Part shown: in pieces, positions 28,491 through 37,438 of the stretch
Layout of the letters: every line of letters begins with the position of its first letter
How positions within the stretch are numbered: position 1 is the stretch's first letter
NCBI RefSeq assembly: GCF_001677335.1
Contig: NZ_LZYB01000001.1
Span: 434,001-498,000, forward strand
Source: Erythrobacter dokdonensis DSW-74
Lineage (GTDB): Bacteria; Pseudomonadota; Alphaproteobacteria; Sphingomonadales; Sphingomonadaceae
DNA: 64,000 nt
Reading direction: 5' to 3'
Position numbers and translations under genes: made by a program
Notes under the pieces: model-generated
Databases searched by the model: none
Seen by the model: only the letters and a program-made list of their open reading frames with translations
What the model was told of the DNA's origin: nothing

Positions 28491-28931
28491 ATGGTTGCGA
28501 CGAGCATGAATGCGGATCCCGCGGCGGTGGCGGCCTTCATCGAAGCGGTCGAACCGCCGGCCAAGCACGCCGATGCCGAGGCGCTCGACGCATTGTTCCG
28601 CAAGGTCACCGGAGAAAGCCCGCGCCTGTGGGGGCCGACCATCATCGGCTACGGCGAATACCGCACCACCTACGAAAGCGGGCGCGCGGTCCACTGGATG
28701 CGCAGCGGCTTCAGCCCGCGCAAGGCCAAGCACTCGCTTTACCTGAACGGCGGCTATTGCGATGCCGCCGCGGCAACCGAGCGCGCCGCGATCCTTGCCC
28801 GGCTCGGCAAGCATTCCGAGGGCAAGAGCTGTCTTTACATAAACAAGCTGGCCGATGTGGACCTCGGCGTGCTGGAGGAGATGATTGCCGCCGACTGGCA
28901 GGCGATGCTCAGGATCTATCCGCCGGACTAG
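28491..28931 (+). CDS. DUF1801 domain-containing protein
   Basis: The 146-residue cytosolic protein shows the DUF1801 (YdhG-like) pattern: a helix with ALDALFRKVTGESPRLWGPTI, then IIGYGEYRTTYESGR and SFxPRKAK-like strands, ending in DLGVLEEMIAADW. Its molecular function is unknown. The ATG at 28491, with GGGGA upstream, is preferred over the one at 28455. Its stop shares the CTAG tetramer with the stop of the converging molybdoenzyme gene. Confidence 0.85.
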   Translation: MVATSMNADPAAVAAFIEAVEPPAKHADAEALDALFRKVTGESPRLWGPTIIGYGEYRTTYESGRAVHWMRSGFSPRKAKHSLYLNGGYCDAAAATERAAILARLGKHSEGKSCLYINKLADVDLGVLEEMIAADWQAMLRIYPPD

Positions 28932-29677
28932 ATGCCCGCGTACCACTGGTAGCCCGCGAAATCCTCCCAGAAGCCGCCCTTGCCCGCACCGATGTCATCG
29001 AGACTGGCGACCGCTTCGATGCCAGTCAGATATTTGGCGTGCTTGTAGCCCAGCTGCCGTTCGATCCGGGCGCGCAGCGGAGCGCCGTTCTTCTCGGGTA
29101 GAGGCTCGCCGTTCAGCGCATGGGCGATGATGGTCTGCGGATGATAGGCCTCGACCATGTCGATGCTTTCGTAATAGGGCCGGCCATAAAGCGTATCGGC
29201 GCAGCGGAAGAGGATGAACTTCGCTTCCTCGCGCACCTTCGCCTCATCGAGCAGTGTGGCAAGCTGCGGCCCGGTCCATTCGCCGATTGCGCTCCAGCCC
29301 TCGACGCAATCGTGGCGGGTGATCTGGCTGCGCTGGGGCAGGGCGCGGATATCGGCTAGGCCGAGGCTGAGCGGCTGTTCCACCAGCCCGCCCACGGTCA
29401 GCCGCCATGCGGGAAAGCCGCTCGCCAGCTCCTGCCTGTAGAAATCGCTGTCGACCGTGATCGATCCATTGCCCTTGAAGCCGGGCGAGCGATCTTCGGG
29501 TGCATATTCGGGCGCCAGCCCCTGTCTGCCCGCAAGCGCGCGGTGGGCGGCGCGGTGCCAGCCTTCGGCGGCCTTGAAGACGCTGCGCCCGGCCTCGCTG
29601 TCGGCGATCTTGGAGCATGCCCCTGCGCCCAGCGCGGCGATCCCGGCGATGAGCGAGCGGCGTCTGATCTCAACCAT
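28928..29677 (-). CDS. Sulfite oxidase/MsrP-like molybdopterin oxidoreductase
   Basis: The 249-residue protein belongs to the sulfite-oxidase-type molybdopterin fold related to MsrP/YedY. The N-terminus IRRRSLIAGIAALGAGA resembles a Tat signal with a possible lipobox Cys21. The molybdenum-ligating Cys124 sits in TRHDCVEGWSAIGEWTG, followed by the FRCADTLYGRPYYESID segment typical of the family. The ATG at 29677 overlaps the cytochrome b gene by eight bases. A preceding TTG at 29683 is less likely. Pairing with a b-type cytochrome suggests a periplasmic reductase fed from the membrane. The substrate (protein methionine sulfoxide or other) is unknown. Confidence 0.88.
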   Translation of the reverse strand: MVEIRRRSLIAGIAALGAGACSKIADSEAGRSVFKAAEGWHRAAHRALAGRQGLAPEYAPEDRSPGFKGNGSITVDSDFYRQELASGFPAWRLTVGGLVEQPLSLGLADIRALPQRSQITRHDCVEGWSAIGEWTGPQLATLLDEAKVREEAKFILFRCADTLYGRPYYESIDMVEAYHPQTIIAHALNGEPLPEKNGAPLRARIERQLGYKHAKYLTGIEAVASLDDIGAGKGGFWEDFAGYQWYAGI

Positions 29678-30332
29678 CGGCAATCCCTTTCGCCCGCCCG
29701 CCAGTCACCATCGCCCCGATCCGGCGCCAGTCGGCGAGCGCCAGCACCACATGGAGGACGACAAAGCCGAAAATCCCCCAGGCGACGATGAAGTGGAGCG
29801 AGCGCGCGCTCTGGCGTCCGCCGAGCAGCTCGACCAGCCATGGCGCGGCTGGCTCGATACCGGGGCTGATCGCAAGCCCGGTCAGAACCATGCCGGGCAG
29901 CAGCACCCCGAATACTAGGCCGTAGAGGATCTTCTGCACCGCATTGTAGCCATGCTCTGCCGTGCCGCCTGAATGGGTGCGCAGCGAGGCGATGAAGGCG
30001 CGCGGCGTCCAGTCTGCGGGACGTGTGGCCAGATCGCGGCGGAAATGGCGGTTGGCGAGCATTGCCAGCCAGATGAACGCCAGCCCCAGCGCAAAGGGCC
30101 AGGCGGCGAGAATGTGCCAGTCGCGCGCCTCCGCCAGATCATAGCGCTGCGGGATCGTCGCCCAGCCCGGAAAGCGGATCACCTTCGCCCAGGCATCTGC
30201 CGGATCGAAGCCGTAATTGCCCCAATACAGGTAGCGGTGGGCGTTGGAGATGTTGAGCCCGCTCATGAACAGCACCACGATCGCGGCGGCGTTGACCCAG
30301 TGCCACAGGCGGGTGGAAAGCGCATGGCCCAT
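29670..30332 (-). CDS. Cytochrome b561/b6-type membrane subunit
   Basis: The 220-residue protein has four predicted membrane helices and His residues placed for b-haem: STRLWHWVNAA in helix 1, DWHILAAWPF in helix 2, and SLHFIVAWGIFGFVVLHVVL in the last helix. It resembles the Ni/Fe-hydrogenase-type cytochrome b family rather than the six-helix MsrQ. The ATG at 30332 overlaps the SDR stop by one base (TGATG), and its own end overlaps the molybdoenzyme start. It probably transfers quinol electrons to that enzyme. Confidence 0.88.
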   Translation of the reverse strand: MGHALSTRLWHWVNAAAIVVLFMSGLNISNAHRYLYWGNYGFDPADAWAKVIRFPGWATIPQRYDLAEARDWHILAAWPFALGLAFIWLAMLANRHFRRDLATRPADWTPRAFIASLRTHSGGTAEHGYNAVQKILYGLVFGVLLPGMVLTGLAISPGIEPAAPWLVELLGGRQSARSLHFIVAWGIFGFVVLHVVLALADWRRIGAMVTGGRAKGIADG

Positions 30333-31108
30333 CACGCGCTGCGTCCTGCGGCGGCGAGTTCGCGTGCCAGCCAGATCACGTCGCGCGGCTGGTCAAGCAG
30401 GTGTTGGCCGCTATCGATGAACAGCGTTTCGCCGCTTTTCAGCGTCCCGCCCGCCAGGAACAGCGCGGCTCCCGCAATCTCCTGTGCGCCGGTCTTGCGG
30501 CCGAGCAGGTTCATGCGGTGCGACAACTCGGTCTCCTCCTCCTGCTGGTCATGGCTGGCAAGGATTGCGCCCGGTGCGATGCCATAGACCCTGTCCTGCG
30601 GCGAGCGCGCACCCTTGGCCAGCATGCCGATGGTGGACGCCAGAGCATGCTTGGACATCGTGTAGCTGAAGAAATCGGGGTTCGTATTTTCAATTTTCAT
30701 GTCGGTGACCTGGATCACCACGCGCGTGCCAGCGCTCGCCGCATGGGCGAGATAGGTCTGGGCCATCCGGGCCGGGGCAAGAGCGTTGACCTGCATTGCT
30801 TCCCTATACGTTGCCGGATCGAGCGCGGTTACAGGGTCATAATGGAAAACCGAGGCCGAATTGACGAGGCAGCGCCAGTCGGGAAGGCGATTGGCGAGCG
30901 CGCGGATAGCCGCCACCGCTGCATCGTCATCGGCCAGGTCGAAGCTGACGGTTTCGGCTGCGGGCAGGCTGGCTGCCAGCGCATCGGCCTGCGCGGCAGA
31001 GCTGCGATAATGGATGATCACATGCCAGCCCGCATCGGCAAAGGCGCGGGTGATGGCGGCACCGATGCGGGTCGCACCGCCTGTCACGAGCACGGCAGGG
31101 CGGGTCAT
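30332..31108 (-). CDS. SDR family oxidoreductase, pteridine reductase/FolM-like
   Basis: A 258-residue short-chain dehydrogenase. The cofactor motif is TGGATRIGAAI, the strand-4 motif is NSASVF and the catalytic pair is YTMSKHA (YxxxK). The TGGATRIG form and the NxSxF motif are typical of the FolM/PTR1 branch that reduces dihydromonapterin or pteridines. It heads a coupled unit with the cytochrome b and molybdopterin oxidoreductase genes. A role in pterin supply is therefore conceivable, though SDR substrate calls from sequence alone are weak. Confidence 0.85.
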   Translation of the reverse strand: MTRPAVLVTGGATRIGAAITRAFADAGWHVIIHYRSSAAQADALAASLPAAETVSFDLADDDAAVAAIRALANRLPDWRCLVNSASVFHYDPVTALDPATYREAMQVNALAPARMAQTYLAHAASAGTRVVIQVTDMKIENTNPDFFSYTMSKHALASTIGMLAKGARSPQDRVYGIAPGAILASHDQQEEETELSHRMNLLGRKTGAQEIAGAALFLAGGTLKSGETLFIDSGQHLLDQPRDVIWLARELAAAGRSA

Positions 31109-31273
31109 ACGGGGAAATCGGTCAGGAAAAGCATGGCAGCGTCGCTACCAGCACAGCCGGCACGCTTCAATCGGGGAAGCCATGCACGCGGACCAGCCGG
31201 GCACCGCCCTGACAGCCGGGAACGCCGCCGGTGGTGGGGCCGGCGACGTTCGCGGTAACGTCAGGTAAGGGTA

Positions 31274-31732
31274 TCAGCGGCAGCGCGCTCCGCCGCGGTC
31301 GATTTCGCGGCCGAGCAACCCGCCGCCAACCGCGCCAAGCACCGTACCGAGCGTGCGGTCGCCGCGGCGGTCGATCTCGCGGCCGATCAGCGCGCCGACA
31401 CCCGCACCGACCAGCAGGCCGACCGTGCCATCGTCGCGGCGGCAGCGCCAGCGCCCGTCACGGCCCTGCCAGTAGCGGTCGCGACCTCTCCAGCGACGAT
31501 CACCGCGATCCCAGTCGCGGTCGCGATCACGCCAGCGGCGCCGGTCGCGGCGGTCGCGCCAGTCGTCGTCCCAGTCGCCGCGGTTCCATGCAGCGATCGG
31601 TGCGATCGGCATGCTGCTGTCGTGGACACCCGCGAAGGCGGGTGCCGCGGGCGCCGGGAGCTCGGCGGCCTGCGCGGGGGCGGCAAAAGCCGCCAGCGAC
31701 CCGGCGGCGGCGATGAGGGCTAGGTATTTCAT
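31274..31732 (-). CDS. Glycine-zipper 2TM envelope protein
   Basis: The 152-residue protein has a signal peptide (MKYLALIAAAGSLAAFAAPA). A strongly charged middle is rich in Arg, Asp and Trp (repeats of WRDRDRDWDRG type). Two glycine-zipper helices end the chain (GLLVGAGVGALIGREIDRRG and LGTVLGAVGGGLLGREIDRG). Such proteins insert in or bridge the outer membrane and are often stress-related. A LexA-like box lies 61 bases upstream of the start. No close operon partner is seen. Confidence 0.85.
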   Translation of the reverse strand: MKYLALIAAAGSLAAFAAPAQAAELPAPAAPAFAGVHDSSMPIAPIAAWNRGDWDDDWRDRRDRRRWRDRDRDWDRGDRRWRGRDRYWQGRDGRWRCRRDDGTVGLLVGAGVGALIGREIDRRGDRTLGTVLGAVGGGLLGREIDRGGARCR

Positions 31733-31792
31733 CTCTCTGTTCCCTTGTGGCGGCTCCCCGATGGAGCAAGACTGTTTTCGTTCATCTGAGGC

Positions 31793-31807
31793 GAACGCTT
31801 GCTGAAC
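31793..31807. promoter_or_regulatory. LexA-like GAAC-N7-GAAC box upstream of the glycine-zipper gene
   Basis: GAAC-GCTTGCT-GAAC has the exact alphaproteobacterial SOS-box form and sits 61-75 bases before the start of the glycine-zipper gene. In 64 kb about two such matches are expected by chance on both strands, so without a known SOS target this one is weaker than those at uvrA and recA. Confidence 0.4.
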
Positions 31808-31867
31808 GAAGTCTACAGGGAATTGTTAAGGTTGGCCGATAATTCCGTTTGCAGGCCAGATCGTTGC

Positions 31868-32506
31868 CTAGGAGAGACGAGCAGAGGCCTTGGCGCGCAA
31901 TTTCGGTGCGAGGGTCGCAAGTTCCGCGAGATCGCGCAGCGCTGCGGGCTCCGGCTTTGCCCCGAACAGCGTGGCGAATACCCGTGCAACGCTCCATTCC
32001 GCAGCTCCGGTGGCAACCCGTTCGAGCGAATCGCCCGCCGCGACCTCGCCGGGTTCGATCACCCGGAAATACCATCCGCACCGTCCTGTCTGCACGATCC
32101 GCACCACCATGCCCTTGTGACCGAACCGGTGCTCGATCTTCCAGCACGGCTGGCGCGGCTGGCTGATTTCGACCAGCGCGCTCCCGAGCCGGAAGCGGTC
32201 GCCGATATGGACCATGTCTTCGGTCAGGCCGGTGACGGCGAGGTTCGATCCGAAGCCGCCCGGTTCATCCAGCGCCGGGTGGTCGCCGATCACTCCGCGC
32301 CACCAATCGTGGTGATCGAGCGGATAGAGGTGCAGCGCCATTTCGGGGCCGCCATGCACGCGGCGGTCGGCCTGTTCGTCCGGCGCGAGGCCTTGTGGCA
32401 AGACCTGCACTGCCCCTTCGCGCGGGCGTTTCATGATCGCGCTGGTCTCCGCCCCGTTGAAGGGGCGGGCGGTGCCGGTGCAGACGGCGGTGACCAAGTG
32501 CTTCAT
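31868..32506 (-). CDS. MOSC domain-containing protein (YiiM-like)
   Basis: The 212-residue protein contains a MOSC beta-barrel. Signature segments are RRVHGGPEMALHLYP, GFGSNLAVTGLTE and the Cys-bearing SQPRQPCWKIEHRFG, followed by a helical C-terminal domain as in YiiM. MOSC domains bind the molybdenum cofactor and transfer sulfur or reduce N-hydroxylated bases. The ATG overlaps the methyltransferase stop by four bases (ATGA). Its nearness to a molybdopterin oxidoreductase, three genes away, may be functional or coincidental. Confidence 0.9.
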   Translation of the reverse strand: MKHLVTAVCTGTARPFNGAETSAIMKRPREGAVQVLPQGLAPDEQADRRVHGGPEMALHLYPLDHHDWWRGVIGDHPALDEPGGFGSNLAVTGLTEDMVHIGDRFRLGSALVEISQPRQPCWKIEHRFGHKGMVVRIVQTGRCGWYFRVIEPGEVAAGDSLERVATGAAEWSVARVFATLFGAKPEPAALRDLAELATLAPKLRAKASARLS

Positions 32507-33096
32507 GGCCTGCTCACGATAAGGTCGATCCAGTCGCGCTGGGTCCCGTCGCTGGCCTGTCCCGCATAGGTTTCCCGCGCCGCTATGACAAAGCCTGCCG
32601 CCTCATAGGCCGCCTCCAGCCAGTCGGCGGAAGGGAAGTTGTGCAAGCGGCCGAGCAGGTCGCGGCCTTCAGCATCGCCCAGCTTGTAGCTCGAGAAGAA
32701 CCAGCCGCCCGGCACCAGCGCGCGATGGATGCGCCGCAAGACATCGGGCAAAGCCTCGCGCGGGCAGTGCAGCAGGCTGGCATGCGCCCAGACTCCAGCA
32801 TAGGCAGCCTCGGCGTCGAGTTCATGGAAGGCCATGACCCGCGCGCCCAGGGCGAAGGCTTCGTTGGCGCGCTTGACGAGGGCAGGAGTCGCGTCGGTGG
32901 CATCGATCCGGAAACCGCGCGACCGGATATGGGCTGCATCGCGCCCGCCGCCGCAGCCCAGTTCGAGCAGGAGCGCGCCTTCGGGCAGGCGGTCCAGAAA
33001 GGCGTCGAGCTGATGGCTGTGGCGCTCGCCCGAATGGAACACCCAATGCGGCGCGCGGGCCTGATAGAAGGCGATCGTGTCGGGATCGGTGCTCAA
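32503..33096 (-). CDS. Class I SAM-dependent methyltransferase
   Basis: The 197-residue protein has a canonical Rossmann methyltransferase core. Motif I is [13 protein letters not shown], an acidic strand-2 motif is [11 protein letters not shown], and post-motifs include [20 protein letters not shown] and [11 protein letters not shown]. The start is a TTG at 33096 that overlaps the rlmN stop by four bases (TTGA). The frame upstream to 33315 is the out-of-frame copy of rlmN. The substrate is unknown; the TehB-like N-terminus ([15 protein letters not shown]) is suggestive only. Confidence 0.85.
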   Translation of the reverse strand: MSTDPDTIAFYQARAPHWVFHSGERHSHQLDAFLDRLPEGALLLELGCGGGRDAAHIRSRGFRIDATDATPALVKRANEAFALGARVMAFHELDAEAAYAGVWAHASLLHCPREALPDVLRRIHRALVPGGWFFSSYKLGDAEGRDLLGRLHNFPSADWLEAAYEAAGFVIAARETYAGQASDGTQRDWIDLIVSRP

Positions 33097-34364
33097 GCGC
33101 CCTCGGCAAGCGCGGCGGCTGCGGCTGCGGCTGCCTCGCGGTCGCGCTGGGCGCGGCTCTTCTTCTCGGCGGCGGTCTTCAGCTGCCCGCAAGCCGCATC
33201 GATATCGCGGCCCCGGGGCGTGCGCACGGGAGCGGAAAAGCCGCCTTGAAACACGATTTCCGAAAAGGCGCGGATGCGCTCGGGCGTGGAGGTTTCGTAG
33301 CCCGCGCCCGGCCAAGGGTTGAAGGGGATCAGGTTGACCTTGGCCGGCAGGTTGAACTGACGCAGCAGGCGGACCAGCTCGCGCGCGTCCTCGTCGCTGT
33401 CGTTCTTGTCCTTGATCATCACATATTCAAAGGTGATGCGCCGGGCGTTGCTCGCGCCCGGATAGTCGGCGCAGGCCTGAAGCAGGTCCTCGATGCCGTA
33501 TTTCTTGTTGAGCGGCACCAGCTCGTCGCGCACCTCTTTGCGTACGCCGTGCAAGCTGACCGCGAGGTTCACGCCGATCTCCTCGCCGCAGCGTTCCATC
33601 ATCGGGATGACGCCGCTGGTGGACAGGGTGATGCGCCGCTTGGAGAGGGCAAGGCCGTCACCGTCCATCACCAGCTTCAGCGCGTCGCGCACGTGATCGA
33701 AATTGTAGAGCGGCTCGCCCATGCCCATCATCACTATATTGGTGAGCAGGCGCCCGTCGGCGGTGTAGTGGCCGGCCTCGTCGTCCTCGTCGATCGCGTC
33801 GGCATCGCTCGCCATCGAACCCTTCGGCCACTCTCCCAGCGCATCGCGGGCGAGCATCACCTGCCCGACGATCTCGCCCGGAGTGAGGTTGCGCACCAGC
33901 TTCATCGTGCCGGTGTGGCAGAAGGAGCAGGTGAGGGTGCAGCCGACCTGGCTGGACACGCATAGCGTGCCGCGCGTCTCGTCGGGGATGAACACCATCT
34001 CGAAATCGTGCCCGTCGGCGGTGCGCAGCAGCCACTTGCGGGTGCCGTCGACCGAATGCTGGGCCTCGACCACGTCCGGGCGGCCGATCACGAAACGCTC
34101 CGCCAGCCACGGGCGCATCGGCTTGGCGATATCGGTCATCGCCTCGAACGATGTCACGCCGCGGTGGTAGAGCCAGTGGAACACCTGCTTGGCGCGCAGC
34201 TTGGCCTGCTTCGCGTCCAGCCCTGCTTCGGCAAACAGTTCGCGGATGCGCGGACGCGGCAGACCGATCAGGTCAATGCGGCCATCGGCGCGCGGCGTTA
34301 TGTCGCGTGCGGCGGGGACCGGGTCGACGTGCCCCGGAATGGTCATGAGTGCGGTATCGGCCAT
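33093..34364 (-). CDS. rlmN: 23S rRNA (adenine2503-C2)/tRNA methyltransferase RlmN
   Basis: This radical-SAM enzyme methylates A2503 of 23S rRNA and A37 of some tRNAs. The 423-residue protein has the 4Fe-4S cluster motif CTLTCSFC (CxxxCxxC), the preceding SSQVGCTL and the downstream [11 protein letters not shown] and STSGVIPMM motifs. The C-terminal Ala/Arg-rich tail follows the catalytic-Cys region ACGQLKT. It is the first gene of a coupled series with the methyltransferase and MOSC genes. Confidence 0.97.
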   Translation of the reverse strand: MADTALMTIPGHVDPVPAARDITPRADGRIDLIGLPRPRIRELFAEAGLDAKQAKLRAKQVFHWLYHRGVTSFEAMTDIAKPMRPWLAERFVIGRPDVVEAQHSVDGTRKWLLRTADGHDFEMVFIPDETRGTLCVSSQVGCTLTCSFCHTGTMKLVRNLTPGEIVGQVMLARDALGEWPKGSMASDADAIDEDDEAGHYTADGRLLTNIVMMGMGEPLYNFDHVRDALKLVMDGDGLALSKRRITLSTSGVIPMMERCGEEIGVNLAVSLHGVRKEVRDELVPLNKKYGIEDLLQACADYPGASNARRITFEYVMIKDKNDSDEDARELVRLLRQFNLPAKVNLIPFNPWPGAGYETSTPERIRAFSEIVFQGGFSAPVRTPRGRDIDAACGQLKTAAEKKSRAQRDREAAAAAAAALAEGA

Positions 34365-34405
34365 GGATGCCCGGCCATATAGTCGTGGTCGGGCGATTTG
34401 ACCAG

Positions 34406-34882
34406 TCAGCTCCGTTTGGCGCAGCCCACGGTAGCGGCATCGATGGCGGTGGCTGCTCCGTCGAGCCCATAACGGTCGGTAAAGCGGCCGCCGTTTGGAG
34501 TCCTGGCCGATATGCTCATCCGGCTGGCGGATCGCAGCGCGGCGAGGATCGCGGCATCATCGCGCGCATTCCTTGACCATGCATTGCGTCCCTTGGCGAC
34601 CAGTTCGAAACTCCTGCCACCGACAAGCAGACGCGCGTTGGCCTTGTCCGCCACCTCGCGCGAGAGGACGATATGCAGGGCGCCGCGCATCTTCCTTTCC
34701 GGCCAGTCCGAAATCGTGGCATAGGCGGGAGCAGGGGGCTTTCCCCGGGCTTTGGCAATAGCGTAACAGCGCAAGGGTTCAGCATCCCGGAAAGCGCCCC
34801 AGCTTTCGTATACCCCAAGGCTTTCACGCGCGGGGATCGGTGCTGCGACGATCAGCAGGGCAAGAGCTGCAAGTCTAGTCAT
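34406..34882 (-). CDS. Periplasmic protein, invasion-associated locus B (IalB)-like
   Basis: The 158-residue product has a short signal peptide ([18 protein letters not shown]). The [19 protein letters not shown] segment resembles the start of IalB-type domains, in which a Trp-containing strand precedes the first conserved Cys. A second Cys lies near the C-terminus (TVGCAKRS), giving a possible disulfide. The name IalB reflects homology only and implies no invasion role here. The start overlaps the greB stop by eight bases, so translation is probably coupled. Confidence 0.6.
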   Translation of the reverse strand: MTRLAALALLIVAAPIPARESLGVYESWGAFRDAEPLRCYAIAKARGKPPAPAYATISDWPERKMRGALHIVLSREVADKANARLLVGGRSFELVAKGRNAWSRNARDDAAILAALRSASRMSISARTPNGGRFTDRYGLDGAATAIDAATVGCAKRS

Positions 34883-35357
34883 AGGCTATCCCCATGACCT
34901 CCCACTCGCGTGTGCCGGAAGGCAGGTTTGCCACGCGCAGATCGCCGACGCACGCACCGCGCAACGCGCGGGCAAGTGGCGAATTCCAGCCGATCCGTCC
35001 TGCTCCTGCATCCGCCTCGTCATCGCCCACCAGTTGCACCGTCTGCCGGTTATCATCCTCGTCGGCGATTTCGACCCTTGCGCCGAAGAAGGCCCGCGAC
35101 CGGTCAGGCTGGGCAGCCGGATCAACCACTCGCAGCACCTTCATCCTGCGCGCCAGATGGGCCAGTTCGCGGTCGATCTCGCGCATTTTCTTGCGACCGT
35201 AAAGATAGTCGCCATTCTCGCTGCGGTCACCATTGCCCGCTGCCCAGCTGACGATCTCGAGAATCGCGGGACGCTCGGTGGAAAGCAGGTGATCGTAACG
35301 TGCCTTCAAGGCGGCCATGCCTTCCGGCGTGATCGGCGGACCCGGTTTGAGCGACAT
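34875..35357 (-). CDS. greB: Transcription elongation factor GreB
   Basis: GreB rescues backtracked RNA polymerase by stimulating transcript cleavage. The 160-residue protein has the N-terminal coiled coil (ALKARYDHLLSTERPAI) with the tip acidic motif in GDRSENGDYLYGRKKMREID, and the FKBP-like C-terminal domain (FFGARVEIADEDDNRQTVQL, then NSPLARALRG). The acidic SENGDY tip and basic patch are conserved, so it should be active. It sits between a lytic transglycosylase and the IalB-like gene. Confidence 0.95.
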   Translation of the reverse strand: MSLKPGPPITPEGMAALKARYDHLLSTERPAILEIVSWAAGNGDRSENGDYLYGRKKMREIDRELAHLARRMKVLRVVDPAAQPDRSRAFFGARVEIADEDDNRQTVQLVGDDEADAGAGRIGWNSPLARALRGACVGDLRVANLPSGTREWEVMGIAYD

Positions 35358-35369
35358 GGGATGCAGGAA

Positions 35370-37340
35370 TCAGCGCAGGAAAGTGTTGACCGGACGCGGC
35401 AAGCCAGCCTCGCGCGGATACATGTGCGAATAGGTTACCGCGTTCCCGATCACGCGCATGATGTAGTAGCGCGTCTCGAAATTGGCCGGAATCTTCTCGA
35501 CCCAGGTAACCCAGTCGATCTCGCCCTTGCGCGGATCGCCATTCATGCGCAGCCATTCGTTCACCCGCCCCGGGCCGGCATTGTATGCTCCCACCGCGAG
35601 CGGATAGGCACCGCCGTAATAGCTCATCATTCGCGCGAAATAGGCATCGCCCAGCTGGATGTTGTAGCTGGGCGATCCGGTGAGATCGGCAGAGAGATAC
35701 TGGACGCCCAGCTTGCCCGCCTGCTCGCGCGCGGTGCCGGGCATCAGCTGCATCATTCCGCGCGCGCCGGCATGCGATACGCGGGTGCGGTCGAACTCGC
35801 TTTCCTGACGGCTGATGGCGTGGACCATGGTCCAGTCATTTACCACCGGCGTGGCGATTGTGGGAAAACCGATGCGCTCGAACCCGGCCAACCCGTGCTC
35901 GCCTGCCTTCATGCCGATCACCACCGCCATTTCGTCGAGCCGGGTCTCGGCGGCGAGTTGGGCGGCCATGGTCAGTTCTTCGGGGGTGTCGGCCTCATCG
36001 CCCAGCGCCTCGAAGAAACGCCGCTCGGTGCGCCAGTCGCGGCGGCTGGCGGCCAGGGCGCGGATGGCCTGCACCAGAGGGTTGGCCTCGAAAGCCGCGC
36101 GCGCCTCTGCGCTGATCGCGACATCGGGCAAGGCGTCGAATTGGGGCATGTCCTGCCCCAGCGCAGCAATGGCGAGCTGGCCGTAATAGTAATGCGGCCA
36201 CTGGGCGGCGGCTTCGAAATAGGCTTTCGCCATGTCCGCATCACCTGCCTGGCGGGCGGCGCGACCCGCCCAGTAATACCCCTTGGCCTTGGTCAGCGGG
36301 GTGCGCGCGGCATCGCCATAGCGCTGGAACAGCGGGGCAGCCATCGCTCCGTCGCCGAGGTTCCAAAGCGCCTTCGTCCCGCCCAGCCATACCAGATCCG
36401 TGTAACGGTCACGCAGGGTGAAGGAGAGTTGCGAAATGTCGGTGCCGGGGGCGAAGAGCTGGTCCACGCGCGCCGCGATCTGCGCCGCCTCGCGCGATCC
36501 GCCCGCCTTGGCAATGGCGAGCATGTCCCCGACGAATTCCTCGGCTTGCAGCGCGGGACGGTCAAGGGCGGGGCCGGTTGTAAGTACACGCACCGCTTCG
36601 CCGGTCTGGCGTGTGGCGCGCAGGTAGTTGACGAGGTTGAAGACGTAGCCCGGATCGCTCATCGCGTTCGGAGGCACGGCCAGACCGGCTTCTTCGGGCC
36701 GGGTTCCGCGCAGCAATGACAGTCGGGCAAGCGCCAGCGGCCGGTCGTCCTGGGCAAGGTTGACCACCTGCCGCGCCGCCGCTTCGGCCTCACCCTGCCA
36801 CAGCAGCGTATCCATCCGCGCGGCATGATCTTCGGGCGTAAACTGTCCGCCGTAGAGCCCGACGATATAAAGCTCGGCCGGATCGCTCATTCGGCCGCCC
36901 CGCCATGCCTTGCGCGCTTCTTCGAAGGCTTCGGGCCGCTGTGCGCCCGCCAGTGCCAGTGCATGGCGTGCGCGGGCCGGATTGGTGAGCGGCGGATTGG
37001 CGGCGAAGTAGCGCAGCAGATCGGCCTGCGAGGGCGCCTCGTCATCGAGCGTCTTTTCCGCGCGCAGGCGCAGGATTTCGGAGCGCGGGAAGTTCGGATA
37101 GGCAAGCACGAAGCCCGCATAATCGGCAAAGCCCAGCTCGCGGTTGGCCTGCAGCATTTCCCACCGCGCCAGGGCCGCCCCCATCGCACCCGGCTGGCGG
37201 GCGACCAGATCGCTTGTCCCCGCCGGTTGCAAGTAGCCCTGCGCCGCCAGCGGCAGCGCCAGTCCGCCCAGCAGCAGCGCCATTCCGGCGAGCGTCAGGC
37301 GGCGGGGCTTTTGCAGGGGCATGAGGACCATGCTGGACAT
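35370..37340 (-). CDS. Soluble lytic murein transglycosylase (Slt70-type)
   Basis: The 656-residue periplasmic enzyme has an N-terminal leader (LTLAGMALLLGGLALPLAA), a long alpha-superhelical domain and a C-terminal SLT domain from about residue 490. The SLT domain shows ISRQESEFDRTRVSHAGARG with the catalytic Glu, MMQLMPGTAREQAG and VGAYNAGPGRVNEWL. It cleaves glycan strands to 1,6-anhydromuropeptides. AAGGAG lies upstream of three possible ATGs (37340, 37331, 37322); I list the first. It is read divergently from dapA, with about 98 bases between them. Confidence 0.93.
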   Translation of the reverse strand: MSSMVLMPLQKPRRLTLAGMALLLGGLALPLAAQGYLQPAGTSDLVARQPGAMGAALARWEMLQANRELGFADYAGFVLAYPNFPRSEILRLRAEKTLDDEAPSQADLLRYFAANPPLTNPARARHALALAGAQRPEAFEEARKAWRGGRMSDPAELYIVGLYGGQFTPEDHAARMDTLLWQGEAEAAARQVVNLAQDDRPLALARLSLLRGTRPEEAGLAVPPNAMSDPGYVFNLVNYLRATRQTGEAVRVLTTGPALDRPALQAEEFVGDMLAIAKAGGSREAAQIAARVDQLFAPGTDISQLSFTLRDRYTDLVWLGGTKALWNLGDGAMAAPLFQRYGDAARTPLTKAKGYYWAGRAARQAGDADMAKAYFEAAAQWPHYYYGQLAIAALGQDMPQFDALPDVAISAEARAAFEANPLVQAIRALAASRRDWRTERRFFEALGDEADTPEELTMAAQLAAETRLDEMAVVIGMKAGEHGLAGFERIGFPTIATPVVNDWTMVHAISRQESEFDRTRVSHAGARGMMQLMPGTAREQAGKLGVQYLSADLTGSPSYNIQLGDAYFARMMSYYGGAYPLAVGAYNAGPGRVNEWLRMNGDPRKGEIDWVTWVEKIPANFETRYYIMRVIGNAVTYSHMYPREAGLPRPVNTFLR

Positions 37341-37438
37341 AGTGCCAATCGGCTCCTTAGTAGGCGCTTAACAGGGATGCGCGGATTCCCTCATCCGCGC
37401 CGCCATCGCAGTCTAATGGTCATGACAGGACAAAAGCA

